Of a stretch of DNA of 52,458 nt, positions 1 to 8,476 are shown in pieces; the stretch's first letter is position 1; every line of letters starts with the position of its first letter. Origin of the DNA: Paraburkholderia sp. CNPSo 3274 (GTDB lineage Bacteria; Pseudomonadota; Gammaproteobacteria; Burkholderiales; Burkholderiaceae); contig NZ_JAMBPR010000063.1 in assembly GCF_024206475.1 (NCBI RefSeq), positions 1 through 52,458 on the forward strand. The letters are read 5' to 3'. The position numbers and the translations under genes were made by a program. The notes beneath the pieces were generated by a model. That model worked only from the letters and a program-made list of their open reading frames with translations. It searched no databases and had not been told where the DNA came from.

Positions 1-166
1 TGCGCAGCAGGTTGGCGTTGATCTCGTGCTCTTGCGCAATGCGCGCCACCGACACGCCTGGGCGCAATGCAGCCTCGACCAACGTGCGTTTGCCGCTTTC
101 GTCGTAGCGGCGACGGCCATCCCTGCTTTGCCGAACCACCCTCAACCCTGAGTCTTTGTCAGCCAT
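1..166 (-). CDS. tnpA: IS66-family TnpA-like protein, partial
   Basis: The minus strand is open from ATG at 166 to the window edge, giving 55 residues that begin MADKDSGLRVVRQSRDG and contain VSVARIAQEHEINANLLR. This is the helix-turn-helix of the small accessory transposition protein (TnpA/OrfA) of IS66-type elements, which resembles IS3 OrfA. The rest of the element lies outside the window. The gene points away from the nitrogen operon, and the reading frame of the adjacent ABC ATPase appears cut at its 5' end, so the element end lies between about 166 and 236. Family assignment rests on the HTH pattern alone; an IS3-type OrfA is the alternative. Confidence 0.75.
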   Translation of the reverse strand, partial: MADKDSGLRVVRQSRDGRRRYDESGKRTLVEAALRPGVSVARIAQEHEINANLLR

Positions 167-199
167 AGGTGTCCACCTCCAAATAGGTGGACACCTATG
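164..199. repeat. Perfect 15-bp inverted repeat at the IS boundary
   Basis: The arms CATAGGTGTCCACCT (164-178) and AGGTGGACACCTATG (185-199) are exact reverse complements separated by CCAAAT. The left arm contains the start codon of tnpA on the minus strand. It could be an element terminus, an operator controlling tnpA, or a hairpin occluding its translation start. It does not show the GTAA-type end usual for IS66 elements. Confidence 0.85.
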
Positions 200-235
200 C
201 TCCTCGCTCAGAGTCGCATTGGGTAGACGTCGATA

Positions 236-1015
236 ATGGATCGCTTACGGAAAGAGTACGGCGGCCAGGTGGTCCTGGAGCGTTTGAATCTGACGATCCA
301 GGAGGGCGAGTTCTGTTCCATGGTCGGCGCTTCCGGCTGCGGAAAGTCGACATTTCTGCGACTGCTGCTGGGTCAGGAGCAAGTGACGCGCGGCGAGATT
401 CTGCTCGACGGCCAACCGCTGCCCGGCGAACCGGATGCCCATCGTGGCGTGGTGTTTCAACGCTACTCGGTGTTCGAGCACCTTAGCGTATTGCGCAACG
501 TGATGCTGGGACTGGAGCTTCCGAAAGCGAAGCTCACGGGCAGACTCTTCGGAGCGCAACGGCGCGCCGCGCGAGACGAGGCCGCGGCAATGCTCGAGCG
601 GGTGGGACTCGGCGCGGCCTTGAACAAGTACCCGCAGCAACTCTCCGGTGGTATGCAACAACGCCTCGCCATTGCGCAGGCCTTGATGATGAAGCCGCGC
701 GTCCTGCTACTCGACGAGCCGTTCGGCGCACTCGACCCCGGCATCCGCAAGGACATGCACGCGCTGCTCTCGGACCTGTGGCGCGAAGCGAAGCTAACCA
801 TTTTCATGGTTACGCATGACCTGAAAGAGGGCTTCACGTTGGGAAGTCGTGTGCTGGTATTCGACAAGGTACGCGTGGACCCCCAGGCGCCGGGCGCCTA
901 CGGAGCCCGTATCACCTACAACATTCCACTCGACCGTAGCCGCGAATCGGTGTCCGCGGTTCATCTGGCACGCGCGGCGGTTCAAGGCGCGTCCAACATC
1001 GAAGTGGTCTCATGA
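236..1015 (+). CDS. ABC transporter ATP-binding protein, NitT/TauT type, 5'-truncated
   Basis: The 259-residue ATPase has Walker A GASGCGKST, Q-loop VFQRYSVFEHL, signature LSGGMQQR, Walker B LLLDEPFGALD and a switch histidine in VTHDLKEG. The class energises uptake of small nitrogen or sulfur compounds, and here it is the first surviving gene of the carboxylase operon. The first beta strand usual for this family (about 10-15 residues before the YGGQVVL segment) is missing or scrambled, and an in-frame stop lies at 224-226, just inside the IS66-side sequence. The cognate permease and binding-protein genes would be expected upstream but are not in the window, so the transporter is probably broken. 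The core motifs are intact and the protein could still fold. Confidence 0.85.
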   Translation: MDRLRKEYGGQVVLERLNLTIQEGEFCSMVGASGCGKSTFLRLLLGQEQVTRGEILLDGQPLPGEPDAHRGVVFQRYSVFEHLSVLRNVMLGLELPKAKLTGRLFGAQRRAARDEAAAMLERVGLGAALNKYPQQLSGGMQQRLAIAQALMMKPRVLLLDEPFGALDPGIRKDMHALLSDLWREAKLTIFMVTHDLKEGFTLGSRVLVFDKVRVDPQAPGAYGARITYNIPLDRSRESVSAVHLARAAVQGASNIEVVS

Positions 1016-1027
1016 AGGGACACAAAC

Positions 1028-1732
1028 ATGAAGTTATTGCTTGAAGAAACTGTACCAGGGGGCGGCCATACCTCGCTCATCGTGAAGCGCGGGCAATCGT
1101 TGCGCGTGACTGACCTGCACGGTGGCGCCAATGTCAGCGTCATGATGGTCAATGCAATGGAGAAGAGTGAGCGACTGAACCTCCCGGATTCGCTGAAGTG
1201 CCAGCACACCGCAAAGCTCACGACGGGTCACTGCCTGTACTCCGATATGGGGCGTGTTCTCGCTGCCATCGTCGACGACACATGCGGGTGGCACGACAGC
1301 ATCGGAGGCGTCTCGAACGCCGAGGAGGTCACGGCGCGGTATGGTCCTGGCCGCTATCAGGAACTGCGCAACGCGTTCTACCGAAATGGCACGGACAATT
1401 TGCTCGTCGAGATGAGCAAATGGGGGCTCGACATCTCAGACCTGCTGATGACGCTCAACCTTTTCAGCCGCGTTGATGTCACCGGCGAAGGGGAGCTCAA
1501 TTTCGTGAGCAACAACTCGAAGGCCGGTGACTACGTTGAGTTGTATGCGCCAATGAACACGCTTGTCGTGCTCACCGCGATTCAGCACCCGGTTGACCCG
1601 AACCCTGAATATGCCCCCAAGGCGGTGAAACTCGGGTTGAGCGAGGCGCAGCCCAACGTGGCCGAAGTGTGTCGTACCGCATGCGAGGAAAACGTGCGCG
1701 GCTTCATCAACACAGAGCGATTCTTTCTTTGA
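1028..1732 (+). CDS. DUF1989 protein, urea-amidolyase-associated protein 1; likely carboxyguanidine deiminase subunit
   Basis: The 234-residue protein carries the DUF1989 signature DDTCGWHDSIGG, where Cys and His probably bind metal, and the typical C-terminal segment that ends with ENVRGFINTERFFL. Proteins of this family always come in pairs next to carboxylase and allophanate hydrolase genes. They were long called urea-carboxylase-associated proteins. Published work shows that such pairs form carboxyguanidine deiminase (CgdAB), which converts carboxyguanidine to allophanate and ammonia. The gene starts 12 bases after the ABC gene and is followed 14 bases later by its paralogue. I do not assign the A or B letter because I cannot tell them apart from sequence here. 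Confidence 0.85.
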   Translation: MKLLLEETVPGGGHTSLIVKRGQSLRVTDLHGGANVSVMMVNAMEKSERLNLPDSLKCQHTAKLTTGHCLYSDMGRVLAAIVDDTCGWHDSIGGVSNAEEVTARYGPGRYQELRNAFYRNGTDNLLVEMSKWGLDISDLLMTLNLFSRVDVTGEGELNFVSNNSKAGDYVELYAPMNTLVVLTAIQHPVDPNPEYAPKAVKLGLSEAQPNVAEVCRTACEENVRGFINTERFFL

Positions 1733-1746
1733 GCGGAGGCGACTTC

Positions 1747-2388
1747 ATGATGAGCACGCTTGTCGTCAGCGACAGACAGCCCGAGAGCGCGGTCTACCGC
1801 GAGACAGTGGCTGCGGGTGAGCCCTGGCTTCACGAAGTGAAGGCGGGCCAAACACTGCGCATCGTCGATCTGGAGGGCAACCAGGCGGTCGATACCCTGT
1901 TCTACAGCCTCGCCGACCCGCGGGAACGCTTCGATCCACAACGCACGTTGCGTCGACAGAAGAGGCTCTACCTGACGGCTGGCTCCGTGTTGTATTCGAA
2001 TCTCGGCAATCCCATGCTGACCGTCGTTGCCGATACCTGTGGACGCCACGATACGCTCGGCGGTGCCTGCGCACAGGAGAGCAATACCGTGCGCTATGCG
2101 TTGGGAAAGCGCTATATGCACAGCTGCCGTGACAACTTCCTGCGCGCTTGCGCACATGACGGCCGCCTCTCGAAGCAGGACATTGGCGCGAACGTCAACT
2201 TTTTCATGAACGTGCCGGTGACGGCGGAAGGGGGGCTCAGCTTCGAAGACGGCATTTCCGCGCCGGGGAAGTACGTCGAACTGCGTGCCGAGATGGACGT
2301 CATCGTGCTGATTTCCAACTGCCCCCAGTTGAACAACCCGTGCAACGCCTATAACCCGACGCCAGCGGAGCTGCTGATATGGGACTGA
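1747..2388 (+). CDS. DUF1989 protein, urea-amidolyase-associated protein 2; likely second carboxyguanidine deiminase subunit
   Basis: The start is ATG at 1747 (an ATG-ATG doublet), preceded by GGAGG at 1734-1738; a longer reading frame overlapping the previous gene lacks a ribosome site. The 213-residue product is paralogous to its neighbour, with VADTCGRHDTLGG as the metal-binding signature and a NVNFFMNVPV segment matching TLNLFSRVDV in the partner. It is expected to form a hetero-oligomer with the upstream protein and act between the carboxylase and allophanate hydrolase. Its last bases overlap a 34-codon reading frame. Confidence 0.85.
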   Translation: MMSTLVVSDRQPESAVYRETVAAGEPWLHEVKAGQTLRIVDLEGNQAVDTLFYSLADPRERFDPQRTLRRQKRLYLTAGSVLYSNLGNPMLTVVADTCGRHDTLGGACAQESNTVRYALGKRYMHSCRDNFLRACAHDGRLSKQDIGANVNFFMNVPVTAEGGLSFEDGISAPGKYVELRAEMDVIVLISNCPQLNNPCNAYNPTPAELLIWD

Positions 2389-2483
2389 AGCGTATCCGTA
2401 GCTGGTTCTCGTTCCTCATGCTCGTGCGCTCAGGACGTCATTTCACGCTCACGCGCGAAGCGCTGAGTCAGGCAGATCGCTGA
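2379..2483 (+). CDS. Possible 34-residue small protein overlapping the DUF1989 gene
   Basis: An ATG at 2379 lies inside the last codons of the preceding gene and opens a frame of 34 codons that starts MGLKRIRSWFSFLMLV, a basic head followed by a hydrophobic stretch. The overlap geometry suits translational coupling, and the gap to the carboxylase start (172 bases) is otherwise empty. No family is recognised. It may be chance, since no separate ribosome site is visible. Confidence 0.3.
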   Translation: MGLKRIRSWFSFLMLVRSGRHFTLTREALSQADR

Positions 2484-2524
2484 CGCGAATACGGCCGTGG
2501 ACGACCGCGGCTCGCATCTCCCAC

Positions 2525-2540
2525 GGCGGGACGGCCCGCC
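2525..2540 (+). promoter_or_regulatory. Hairpin in the leader of the carboxylase gene
   Basis: GGCGGG (2525-2530), loop ACGG and CCCGCC (2535-2540) form a perfect 6-bp GC stem 20 bases before the carboxylase start. No good ribosome binding sequence precedes ATG 2561. The stem could be a processing or translation-control element; it has no T tract and is unlikely to be a terminator. Confidence 0.35.
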
Positions 2541-2560
2541 TCTGAATCAAGATTCCTCCC

Positions 2561-5500
2561 ATGTTCGAGACGATTCTTATCGCCAATCGTGGCGCTATCG
2601 CGTGCCGGATTCTTAGAACGCTGCGCGAACTCGATGTCACCGGAGTCTCCGTTTTTGCGGAGGCGGATAGAGCGAGCCGTCATGTGAGCGAGGCATCCAT
2701 CGCGCACTGCCTGGGCGATGGCCCCGCGGCGATGACCTATCTCGACACGGCAAAAATCCTTGAGATCGCTCGCCGCGAGGCCGTGCAGGCCATTCATCCC
2801 GGGTATGGATTCCTGTCCGAGAATGCAGCCTTTGGCGAGGTTTGCGAAGCGGCAGGGATTGCGTTCATCGGGCCAACGCCCGCGCAGCTGCGTGCCTTTG
2901 GCCTGAAGCACACGGCGCGTGAAATCGCGCAGAAGGAAGGCGTGCCTATGCTCAGGGGTACCGGCTTGCTCGGTGACCTGATGGCGGGGCTGGCAGCGGC
3001 AGAAGTCATCGGCTATCCGGTGATGTTGAAGAGCACAGCCGGCGGCGGCGGTATCGGCATGCGTGTGTGCTGGAATGCAGCCGAACTCAGTGCGCATTTC
3101 GATGCCGTGAAGCGACTGGGTGAAAACAATTTCAGCGACTCCGGCGTTTTCCTCGAAAAGTACATTGAGCGGGCAAGACACCTTGAAGTGCAGATCTTCG
3201 GAGACGGGAAGGGCGATGCCATAGCACTCGGCGTGCGCGACTGCTCTGTGCAGCGGCGCAACCAGAAAGTGCTCGAGGAAACGCCCGCGCCGTGCCTGCC
3301 GGATGGGATTTCCGAGGCCCTCTGTGCGGCTGCCGTGAAGCTCGCGAAGGCCGTGGACTATCGCTCCGCCGGCACCGTCGAGTTCGTGTACGACAGCGCA
3401 GCCGAGCAGTTCTACTTCCTCGAAGTCAACACGCGCCTACAGGTGGAGCACGGCGTAACCGAGCAGGTGTGGGGTGTCGACCTCGTGCGCTGGATGATCG
3501 AGCTGGCAGCGGGCACGCTCAAGCCGTTGCAGGAACTCGTAGCGAACCTGACGCCGCGCGGCCATGCGATTCAGGCGCGGCTCTATGCAGAAGACCCCGG
3601 TCGGGACTTCATGCCGAGCCCCGGTTTGCTGACCGACGTTGCGTTCCCGCAAGCCGACGGTCGCGCGCTACGCATCGACACGTGGATTGAAGCCGGTTGC
3701 GAAGTGCCGCCGTACTTCGACCCCATGCTCGCCAAGGTGATCGCCTGGTCACCGACTCGCGACGAGGCGCGCACCGCACTCAAGGACGCGCTTGAAAACA
3801 CGCGCATTTACGGCGTGGAGACGAACCGCGACTATCTGCGCCAGATCCTGGACGACACGCCGTTTGCATCGGGCGAACCATGGACCCGGTGCCTCGCGGG
3901 ACTCAAGTACCAGGCCAGTACAGTCGAGGTCGTCAGTGGCGGTACGCAGACGACGGTGCAGGACTTCCCCGGCCGTCTGGGATACTGGGCGGTCGGCATT
4001 CCGCCTTCAGGACCGATGGATGACCGCGCCATGCGGCTGGGCAACCGGCTGCTCGGCAACGCCCCTGATGCCGCTGCGCTCGAAATCACGATGAGTGGCC
4101 CGACGCTCCGTTTCAATACGGACTCGGTCGTCGCCATCACGGGGGCAGATATTCCCGCGCTGCTCGACGACGTCAAGCAACCGTTGAATACGAGCTTCTT
4201 TGTCCCGGCAGGCTCGACGTTGTCGCTCGGCACCATTCGAGGCGCCGGCGCGCGCGCTTATCTGTGTGTACGGGGAGGTTTGGACGTCGGCGTTTATCTT
4301 GGCAGCCGTAGCACTTTCACGCTCGGTCAGTTCGGCGGGCATGGCGGCCGCGCAATGCGTGCGGGCGACGTGCTTCACCTCTATCCCCTCGAGAATTCGC
4401 AGGCTGGCCAGACGCTGAATGACGTGCCGAAGCTCGAAGATATTCGGAGCATCCGTGTGATTTATGGTCCGCATGGCGCGCCCGAATATTTCAGCTCCCG
4501 CTACGTCGATCGGTTCCTCGACACCGATTGGGAAGTTCACTTCAACTCGAGCCGTACCGGTGTGCGCCTGATCGGGCCGAAGCCGGAGTGGGCACGCGAA
4601 GACGGCGGCGAGGCAGGGCTGCACCCGTCGAACATTCACGACAATCCCTATGCGGTCGGTGCCATCGACTTCACCGGCGATATGCCAGTGATTCTCGGTC
4701 CCGATGGGCCGAGCCTTGGCGGCTTCGTCTGTCCGGTGACCATCATCGAGGCCGACCTCTGGCACATCGGGCAGTTGAAGGCGGGCGACAAGATTCGCTT
4801 TGTTCCGGTGGAGGTGGAAGAAGCGCGTGAAGCCGCACGCCAACGCGCCCGCGAACTGGAAAGTCTCGAGGTCGAGTCGAACGCGCCGACCCGGAAACGG
4901 CCGTCCCTGACATCACCCATCGTGCTTGACGTGGGTTCGGGCGGCGAGCGGCTTGTTGCGCGCGTGTCCGGTGACACGCATCTGCTGCTCGAGATTGGAC
5001 CCGCTGAGCTGGACCTCGTCTCGCGCTTTCGTGGGCACGCGCTCATGCAGTCTCTCGAGGCCATGGCACTTCCCGGCGTTATCGATCTGACGCCGGGCAT
5101 CCGTTCTCTCCAGATTCACTATCGACCGGAGAAACTAGCGCTCGCGCAACTGCTGGATGTCGTACGCCAGGCGTGGGAGCAGGTCTTGCTGAAAAAGGAT
5201 CTGCGTGTGCCGTCGCGAGTCGTTCACATTCCGCTCTCCTGGGATGACCCGGCTTGTCAGCTCGCGATTGAAAAATACATGACCACGGTGCGCAAAGACG
5301 CGCCGTGGTGCCCGAGCAACCTGGAGTTCATTCGCCGGATCAACGACCTCGAGACCATCGACGCGGTAAAAGAAATCGTTTTCGACGCGAGCTATCTCGT
5401 GATGGGCCTCGGTGACGTCTACCTGGGTGCACCCGTTGCGACACCGCTCGATCCACGTCACCGCCTTGTGACGACCAAATACAACCCGGCCCGTACGTGG

Positions 5501-6160
5501 ACCGCGGAGAACTCGGTCGGCATCGGCGGCGCGTATCTCTGCGTGTACGGCATGGAAGGGCCCGGCGGCTATCAATTCGTCGGCCGCACGCTGCAGATGT
5601 GGAATCGCTATCGCAAGGTCGCAGATTTCGCCGGTCAGCACTACTTGCTGCGCTTTTTCGACCAGATTCGCTTCTACGAAGTGTCGGCCGACGAACTGCT
5701 TCGCATCCGCGCTGATTTTCCGCTTGGGCGTTATCCGTTGAAGATTGATGAGTCGGAACTTTCGCTGCCGGATTATCAAGCGTTTCTCGAGAGCGAAGCG
5801 GTCAGCATCGGCAAGTTTCGTTCGCGACAGAAAGCTGCCTTCGAGGCCGAACGCGAGCGTTGGCGCGAAGCGGGCACTCCGGAAGAGGCAATCGAGGCAC
5901 CGGATCTGGAGAACGCCCAACTGGCTCCCCTAAAGGACGGACAAGTCCCGGTGGACTGTGAAATCGCTGGCAGCCTCTGGCAGGTGAAGGTGAAGACTGG
6001 AGACGTCGTTGCCGCTGGCGACGTGCTGCTCATTATCGAGTCGATGAAGATGGAGATCTCGGTGTTCGCCTCGTGTGCGGGGACAGTCGGCGAAATTCAC
6101 GTGGCACCTGGTTCGCCCGTGCGCGCAGGGCAGCGAGTCGCAGTCATTGACCGTCACTAA
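2561..6160 (+). CDS. Biotin-dependent guanidine carboxylase (annotated in most genomes as urea carboxylase)
   Basis: The 1199-residue protein contains, in order, a biotin carboxylase domain (about 1-445, opening ETILIANRGAIACRI, ATP-grasp glycine loop KSTAGGGGIGM, and EVNTRLQVEH), a carboxyltransferase region of the AHS2/AHS1 type (about 455-1050, with SGPMDDRAMRLGN and DGPSLGGFVCP), and a C-terminal biotinyl domain with biotin lysine 1163 in ESMKMEIS. Length matches the bacterial family. Residue 703 is Asp in GAIDFTGD; as I recall, true urea carboxylases have Asn there (Asn1330 in the K. lactis enzyme) and guanidine carboxylases have Asp. The residue numbering offset (about 627-630) agrees with the length difference between the two proteins. 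With the DUF1989 pair upstream and allophanate hydrolase downstream, the expected reaction is ATP- and bicarbonate-dependent carboxylation of guanidine. A urea role remains possible. Confidence 0.9.
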   Translation: MFETILIANRGAIACRILRTLRELDVTGVSVFAEADRASRHVSEASIAHCLGDGPAAMTYLDTAKILEIARREAVQAIHPGYGFLSENAAFGEVCEAAGIAFIGPTPAQLRAFGLKHTAREIAQKEGVPMLRGTGLLGDLMAGLAAAEVIGYPVMLKSTAGGGGIGMRVCWNAAELSAHFDAVKRLGENNFSDSGVFLEKYIERARHLEVQIFGDGKGDAIALGVRDCSVQRRNQKVLEETPAPCLPDGISEALCAAAVKLAKAVDYRSAGTVEFVYDSAAEQFYFLEVNTRLQVEHGVTEQVWGVDLVRWMIELAAGTLKPLQELVANLTPRGHAIQARLYAEDPGRDFMPSPGLLTDVAFPQADGRALRIDTWIEAGCEVPPYFDPMLAKVIAWSPTRDEARTALKDALENTRIYGVETNRDYLRQILDDTPFASGEPWTRCLAGLKYQASTVEVVSGGTQTTVQDFPGRLGYWAVGIPPSGPMDDRAMRLGNRLLGNAPDAAALEITMSGPTLRFNTDSVVAITGADIPALLDDVKQPLNTSFFVPAGSTLSLGTIRGAGARAYLCVRGGLDVGVYLGSRSTFTLGQFGGHGGRAMRAGDVLHLYPLENSQAGQTLNDVPKLEDIRSIRVIYGPHGAPEYFSSRYVDRFLDTDWEVHFNSSRTGVRLIGPKPEWAREDGGEAGLHPSNIHDNPYAVGAIDFTGDMPVILGPDGPSLGGFVCPVTIIEADLWHIGQLKAGDKIRFVPVEVEEAREAARQRARELESLEVESNAPTRKRPSLTSPIVLDVGSGGERLVARVSGDTHLLLEIGPAELDLVSRFRGHALMQSLEAMALPGVIDLTPGIRSLQIHYRPEKLALAQLLDVVRQAWEQVLLKKDLRVPSRVVHIPLSWDDPACQLAIEKYMTTVRKDAPWCPSNLEFIRRINDLETIDAVKEIVFDASYLVMGLGDVYLGAPVATPLDPRHRLVTTKYNPARTWTAENSVGIGGAYLCVYGMEGPGGYQFVGRTLQMWNRYRKVADFAGQHYLLRFFDQIRFYEVSADELLRIRADFPLGRYPLKIDESELSLPDYQAFLESEAVSIGKFRSRQKAAFEAERERWREAGTPEEAIEAPDLENAQLAPLKDGQVPVDCEIAGSLWQVKVKTGDVVAAGDVLLIIESMKMEISVFASCAGTVGEIHVAPGSPVRAGQRVAVIDRH

Positions 6161-6178
6161 TTACAAGGATAGAGAACC

Positions 6179-7993
6179 ATGCCGACATTCGATCTGCGAC
6201 TCTCCACGCTCCGTAACGCGTATCGTGATGGGCGCCTCACGCCGCGCAAGCTTGTGGCAGAACTGCTCGGAAAAGCGAGCGCGCTGAATCTGGAGTTCAA
6301 CCTCTTCATTCGTCTTCTGGACGAAAGCGAAGTCGCGCCGTACCTTGACTGGCTCGAGAAGCAAGACTTTGAGCGTCTGCCGTTGTACGGTGTGCCGTTC
6401 GCCATCAAGGACAACATCGACCTTGCCGGAGTTTCCACGACCGCCGCTTGCCCCGGCTTTGCGTACACGCCGGAGGAGTCCGCGACTCTCGTCAGCCAAC
6501 TGATTTCGCTTGGCGCAATCCCGATTGGGAAGACCAATCTCGACCAGTTTGCTACGGGTCTCAACGGCACGCGTTCGCCATACGGAAAATGTCGCAACAG
6601 TGTGCTTCCTGACTATCCGTCGGGTGGTTCTAGCGCGGGTTCATCGCTTGCCGTTGCATTAGGCGTGGCAAGTTTCGCGCTCGGTACCGACACGGCGGGG
6701 TCTGGCCGCGTGCCTGCGGCCCTGAATAATCTCATCGGACTCAAGCCGACCAGGGGCATCCTGTCGACGGCGGGTGTAGTCCCGGCCTGCCGTACGCTTG
6801 ATTGCGTGACGTTCTTCACGGCCACGGCTGAAGAGGCCAGTGAACTTCTCTCATTGACGGCGCAAACCGACTCTCGCGATGCATACAGTCGTAGAAACCC
6901 GCAGTGGAACTCGGCAAGCGCGTTCGGCAAGCCCTCGTCGTTCCGGTTCGGGGTTCCGGCGCGCCTTGAATTCGCGGGATGCGCCGAGAGTCCGGAACTG
7001 TTCGCCAAGGCTCGGGCGCGTCTGGAAGCCGCAGGTGGCGAGGCTGTGGAGATTGATTTCGAAACCTTTGTCGACGCCGCGAATCTCCTTTATCAGGGCC
7101 CGTGGGTTGCCGAGCGTTTCAGCGTGGCTGGCGAGTTGATGTCAGCAACGCCAGACGCTGTGCTTCCCGTCATTCGAGATGTGCTGGCCAGGGCGCCGGG
7201 TACGACGGCGGTTGAACTGTTTCGCGCGCAATATCGCCTGCAGGCGTTGAAGGCAGTCTGTGATGCGGTGATCGATTCATTGGACTTCGTGCTGACGCCG
7301 ACTTATCCGCGCCCTGTGACGCTGGCTGAACTGGAAGAGGACCCGATTGGGCCGAACTCATTGCTCGGTTACTACACGAACTTCATGAATCTGCTGGATT
7401 ACGCGGCTGTCGCCACGCCAACAGGGTTCATGAAGAATGGACTCCCGTGGGGCGTAACGGTTTTTGGGCGCGCGTTCACGGACCAATATCTGTTGGGTGT
7501 TGCCGATATGCTGCAAATGGCGAGTGGCATCGAATGTGTTGGCGGAAGCCACCCGGAGCCTTCCGCGCGGCGAGTAGCGGCCAACGACCGGATTCGCGTC
7601 GCCGTGTGCGGAGCTCACATGCAAGGGCTGCCGCTGAACAAGGACCTGGTTTCGCGAGGCGCACAACGGATGCAGGCAACGCATACGGCAGCCCATTATC
7701 GGCTGGCCGCGCTGCCGGCTTCTGCGGACGGCACCAGACGCCCGGGATTGTGGCGAGTGGCTGAGAACGGCTTCAAGGTTGCGGTCGAAGTCTGGGAAAT
7801 GCCGAGCGTTGAGTTGGGCTCGTTCATTGCAACCGTGCCGTCTCCGCTGGTGCTGGGGAAGGTCGAGCTGTCGGACGGTTCGTGGGTGACCGGTTTCTTG
7901 TGCGAACCCTATGGCGTACTGCCGGGAATCGATATATCCGAATTTGGCGGCTGGCGAGCGTGGCTCGCCAGCGAGCGCTGCATTAACGGCTGA
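6179..7993 (+). CDS. atzF: Allophanate hydrolase
   Basis: The 604-residue enzyme hydrolyses allophanate to ammonia and CO2, the last step of the operon's pathway, in the cytoplasm. The N-terminal amidase-signature domain shows the Ser-cisSer-Lys triad: Lys77 in FAIKDNIDL, cis-Ser151/152 in PSGGSSAGSS, and nucleophile Ser175 in GTDTAGSGR. The C-terminal domain (about 470-604) is the extension of full-length AtzF-type enzymes, which acts on the N-carboxyurea intermediate. The gene begins 18 bases after the carboxylase stop with AAGGATAG upstream, so it is cotranscribed. No transporter or exporter gene follows it. Confidence 0.93.
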   Translation: MPTFDLRLSTLRNAYRDGRLTPRKLVAELLGKASALNLEFNLFIRLLDESEVAPYLDWLEKQDFERLPLYGVPFAIKDNIDLAGVSTTAACPGFAYTPEESATLVSQLISLGAIPIGKTNLDQFATGLNGTRSPYGKCRNSVLPDYPSGGSSAGSSLAVALGVASFALGTDTAGSGRVPAALNNLIGLKPTRGILSTAGVVPACRTLDCVTFFTATAEEASELLSLTAQTDSRDAYSRRNPQWNSASAFGKPSSFRFGVPARLEFAGCAESPELFAKARARLEAAGGEAVEIDFETFVDAANLLYQGPWVAERFSVAGELMSATPDAVLPVIRDVLARAPGTTAVELFRAQYRLQALKAVCDAVIDSLDFVLTPTYPRPVTLAELEEDPIGPNSLLGYYTNFMNLLDYAAVATPTGFMKNGLPWGVTVFGRAFTDQYLLGVADMLQMASGIECVGGSHPEPSARRVAANDRIRVAVCGAHMQGLPLNKDLVSRGAQRMQATHTAAHYRLAALPASADGTRRPGLWRVAENGFKVAVEVWEMPSVELGSFIATVPSPLVLGKVELSDGSWVTGFLCEPYGVLPGIDISEFGGWRAWLASERCING

Positions 7994-8077
7994 GGGGCCT
8001 GCAGTGAAGGGGAAAGGGGCTTCAGGATTGATCGGCTCCGCGTCGGACGGAAGGGCGGCTCGATTGGCAAGCGATGA

Positions 8078-8461
8078 TCAGAGATCTCCGCGCACTTCAC
8101 CGGTTCCCAGCACGCTCCGCCGCCGGTTGACCTCCGCCCAAAGCTCATCTCTGTCGTCATTGCGCAGCAGGACCACCCAGTCCAGTTGATCGTCGGCCAC
8201 GCCGAAGTATTCCAGGATTTCCCTGCGAACGGCATCGACGAACTGCGCGTATTCCGGGGTTGCCTGGGCCTGCGCGTGCAAGGCGTCGTATGCCGCGTCG
8301 TCCGCGCCGCCGCCGTGCTCGTCGATGTAGCGCAAGATCCACTGGTCCCGTTCGCGGTCGTAGTCGGCCTCGGCGCGCATCGCCTGTACAGCCGTGTAGA
8401 AGTCCAGTTGGGCAAACGCGGCGATCGCCGCCGTTGTTGCCTCGTCGAAGGTAGTTGTCAT
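8078..8461 (-). CDS. Hypothetical protein, 127 residues
   Basis: The reading frame is rich in charged and Ala residues and looks like a soluble helical protein, with ERDQWILRYIDEHGGG in the middle and a Trp-containing LDWVVLLRNDDRDELWAEV near the end. The start chosen is ATG at 8461 (MTTTFDE); an upstream in-frame ATG at 8473 is also possible. No family is recognised. It is convergent with the nitrogen operon (84 bases apart), and its promoter region contains a strong inverted repeat. Confidence 0.6.
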   Translation of the reverse strand: MTTTFDEATTAAIAAFAQLDFYTAVQAMRAEADYDRERDQWILRYIDEHGGGADDAAYDALHAQAQATPEYAQFVDAVRREILEYFGVADDQLDWVVLLRNDDRDELWAEVNRRRSVLGTGEVRGDL

Positions 8462-8476
8462 CCCATATCTCATGTT

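Noticed and set aside
1669..1746. Longer start of the second DUF1989 gene
   Set aside because: It would overlap the previous gene by 64 bases and lacks a ribosome site; GGAGG precedes ATG 1747.
5135..5920. Long antisense frame inside the carboxylase gene
   Set aside because: It mirrors the codon bias of the sense gene and has no family resemblance.
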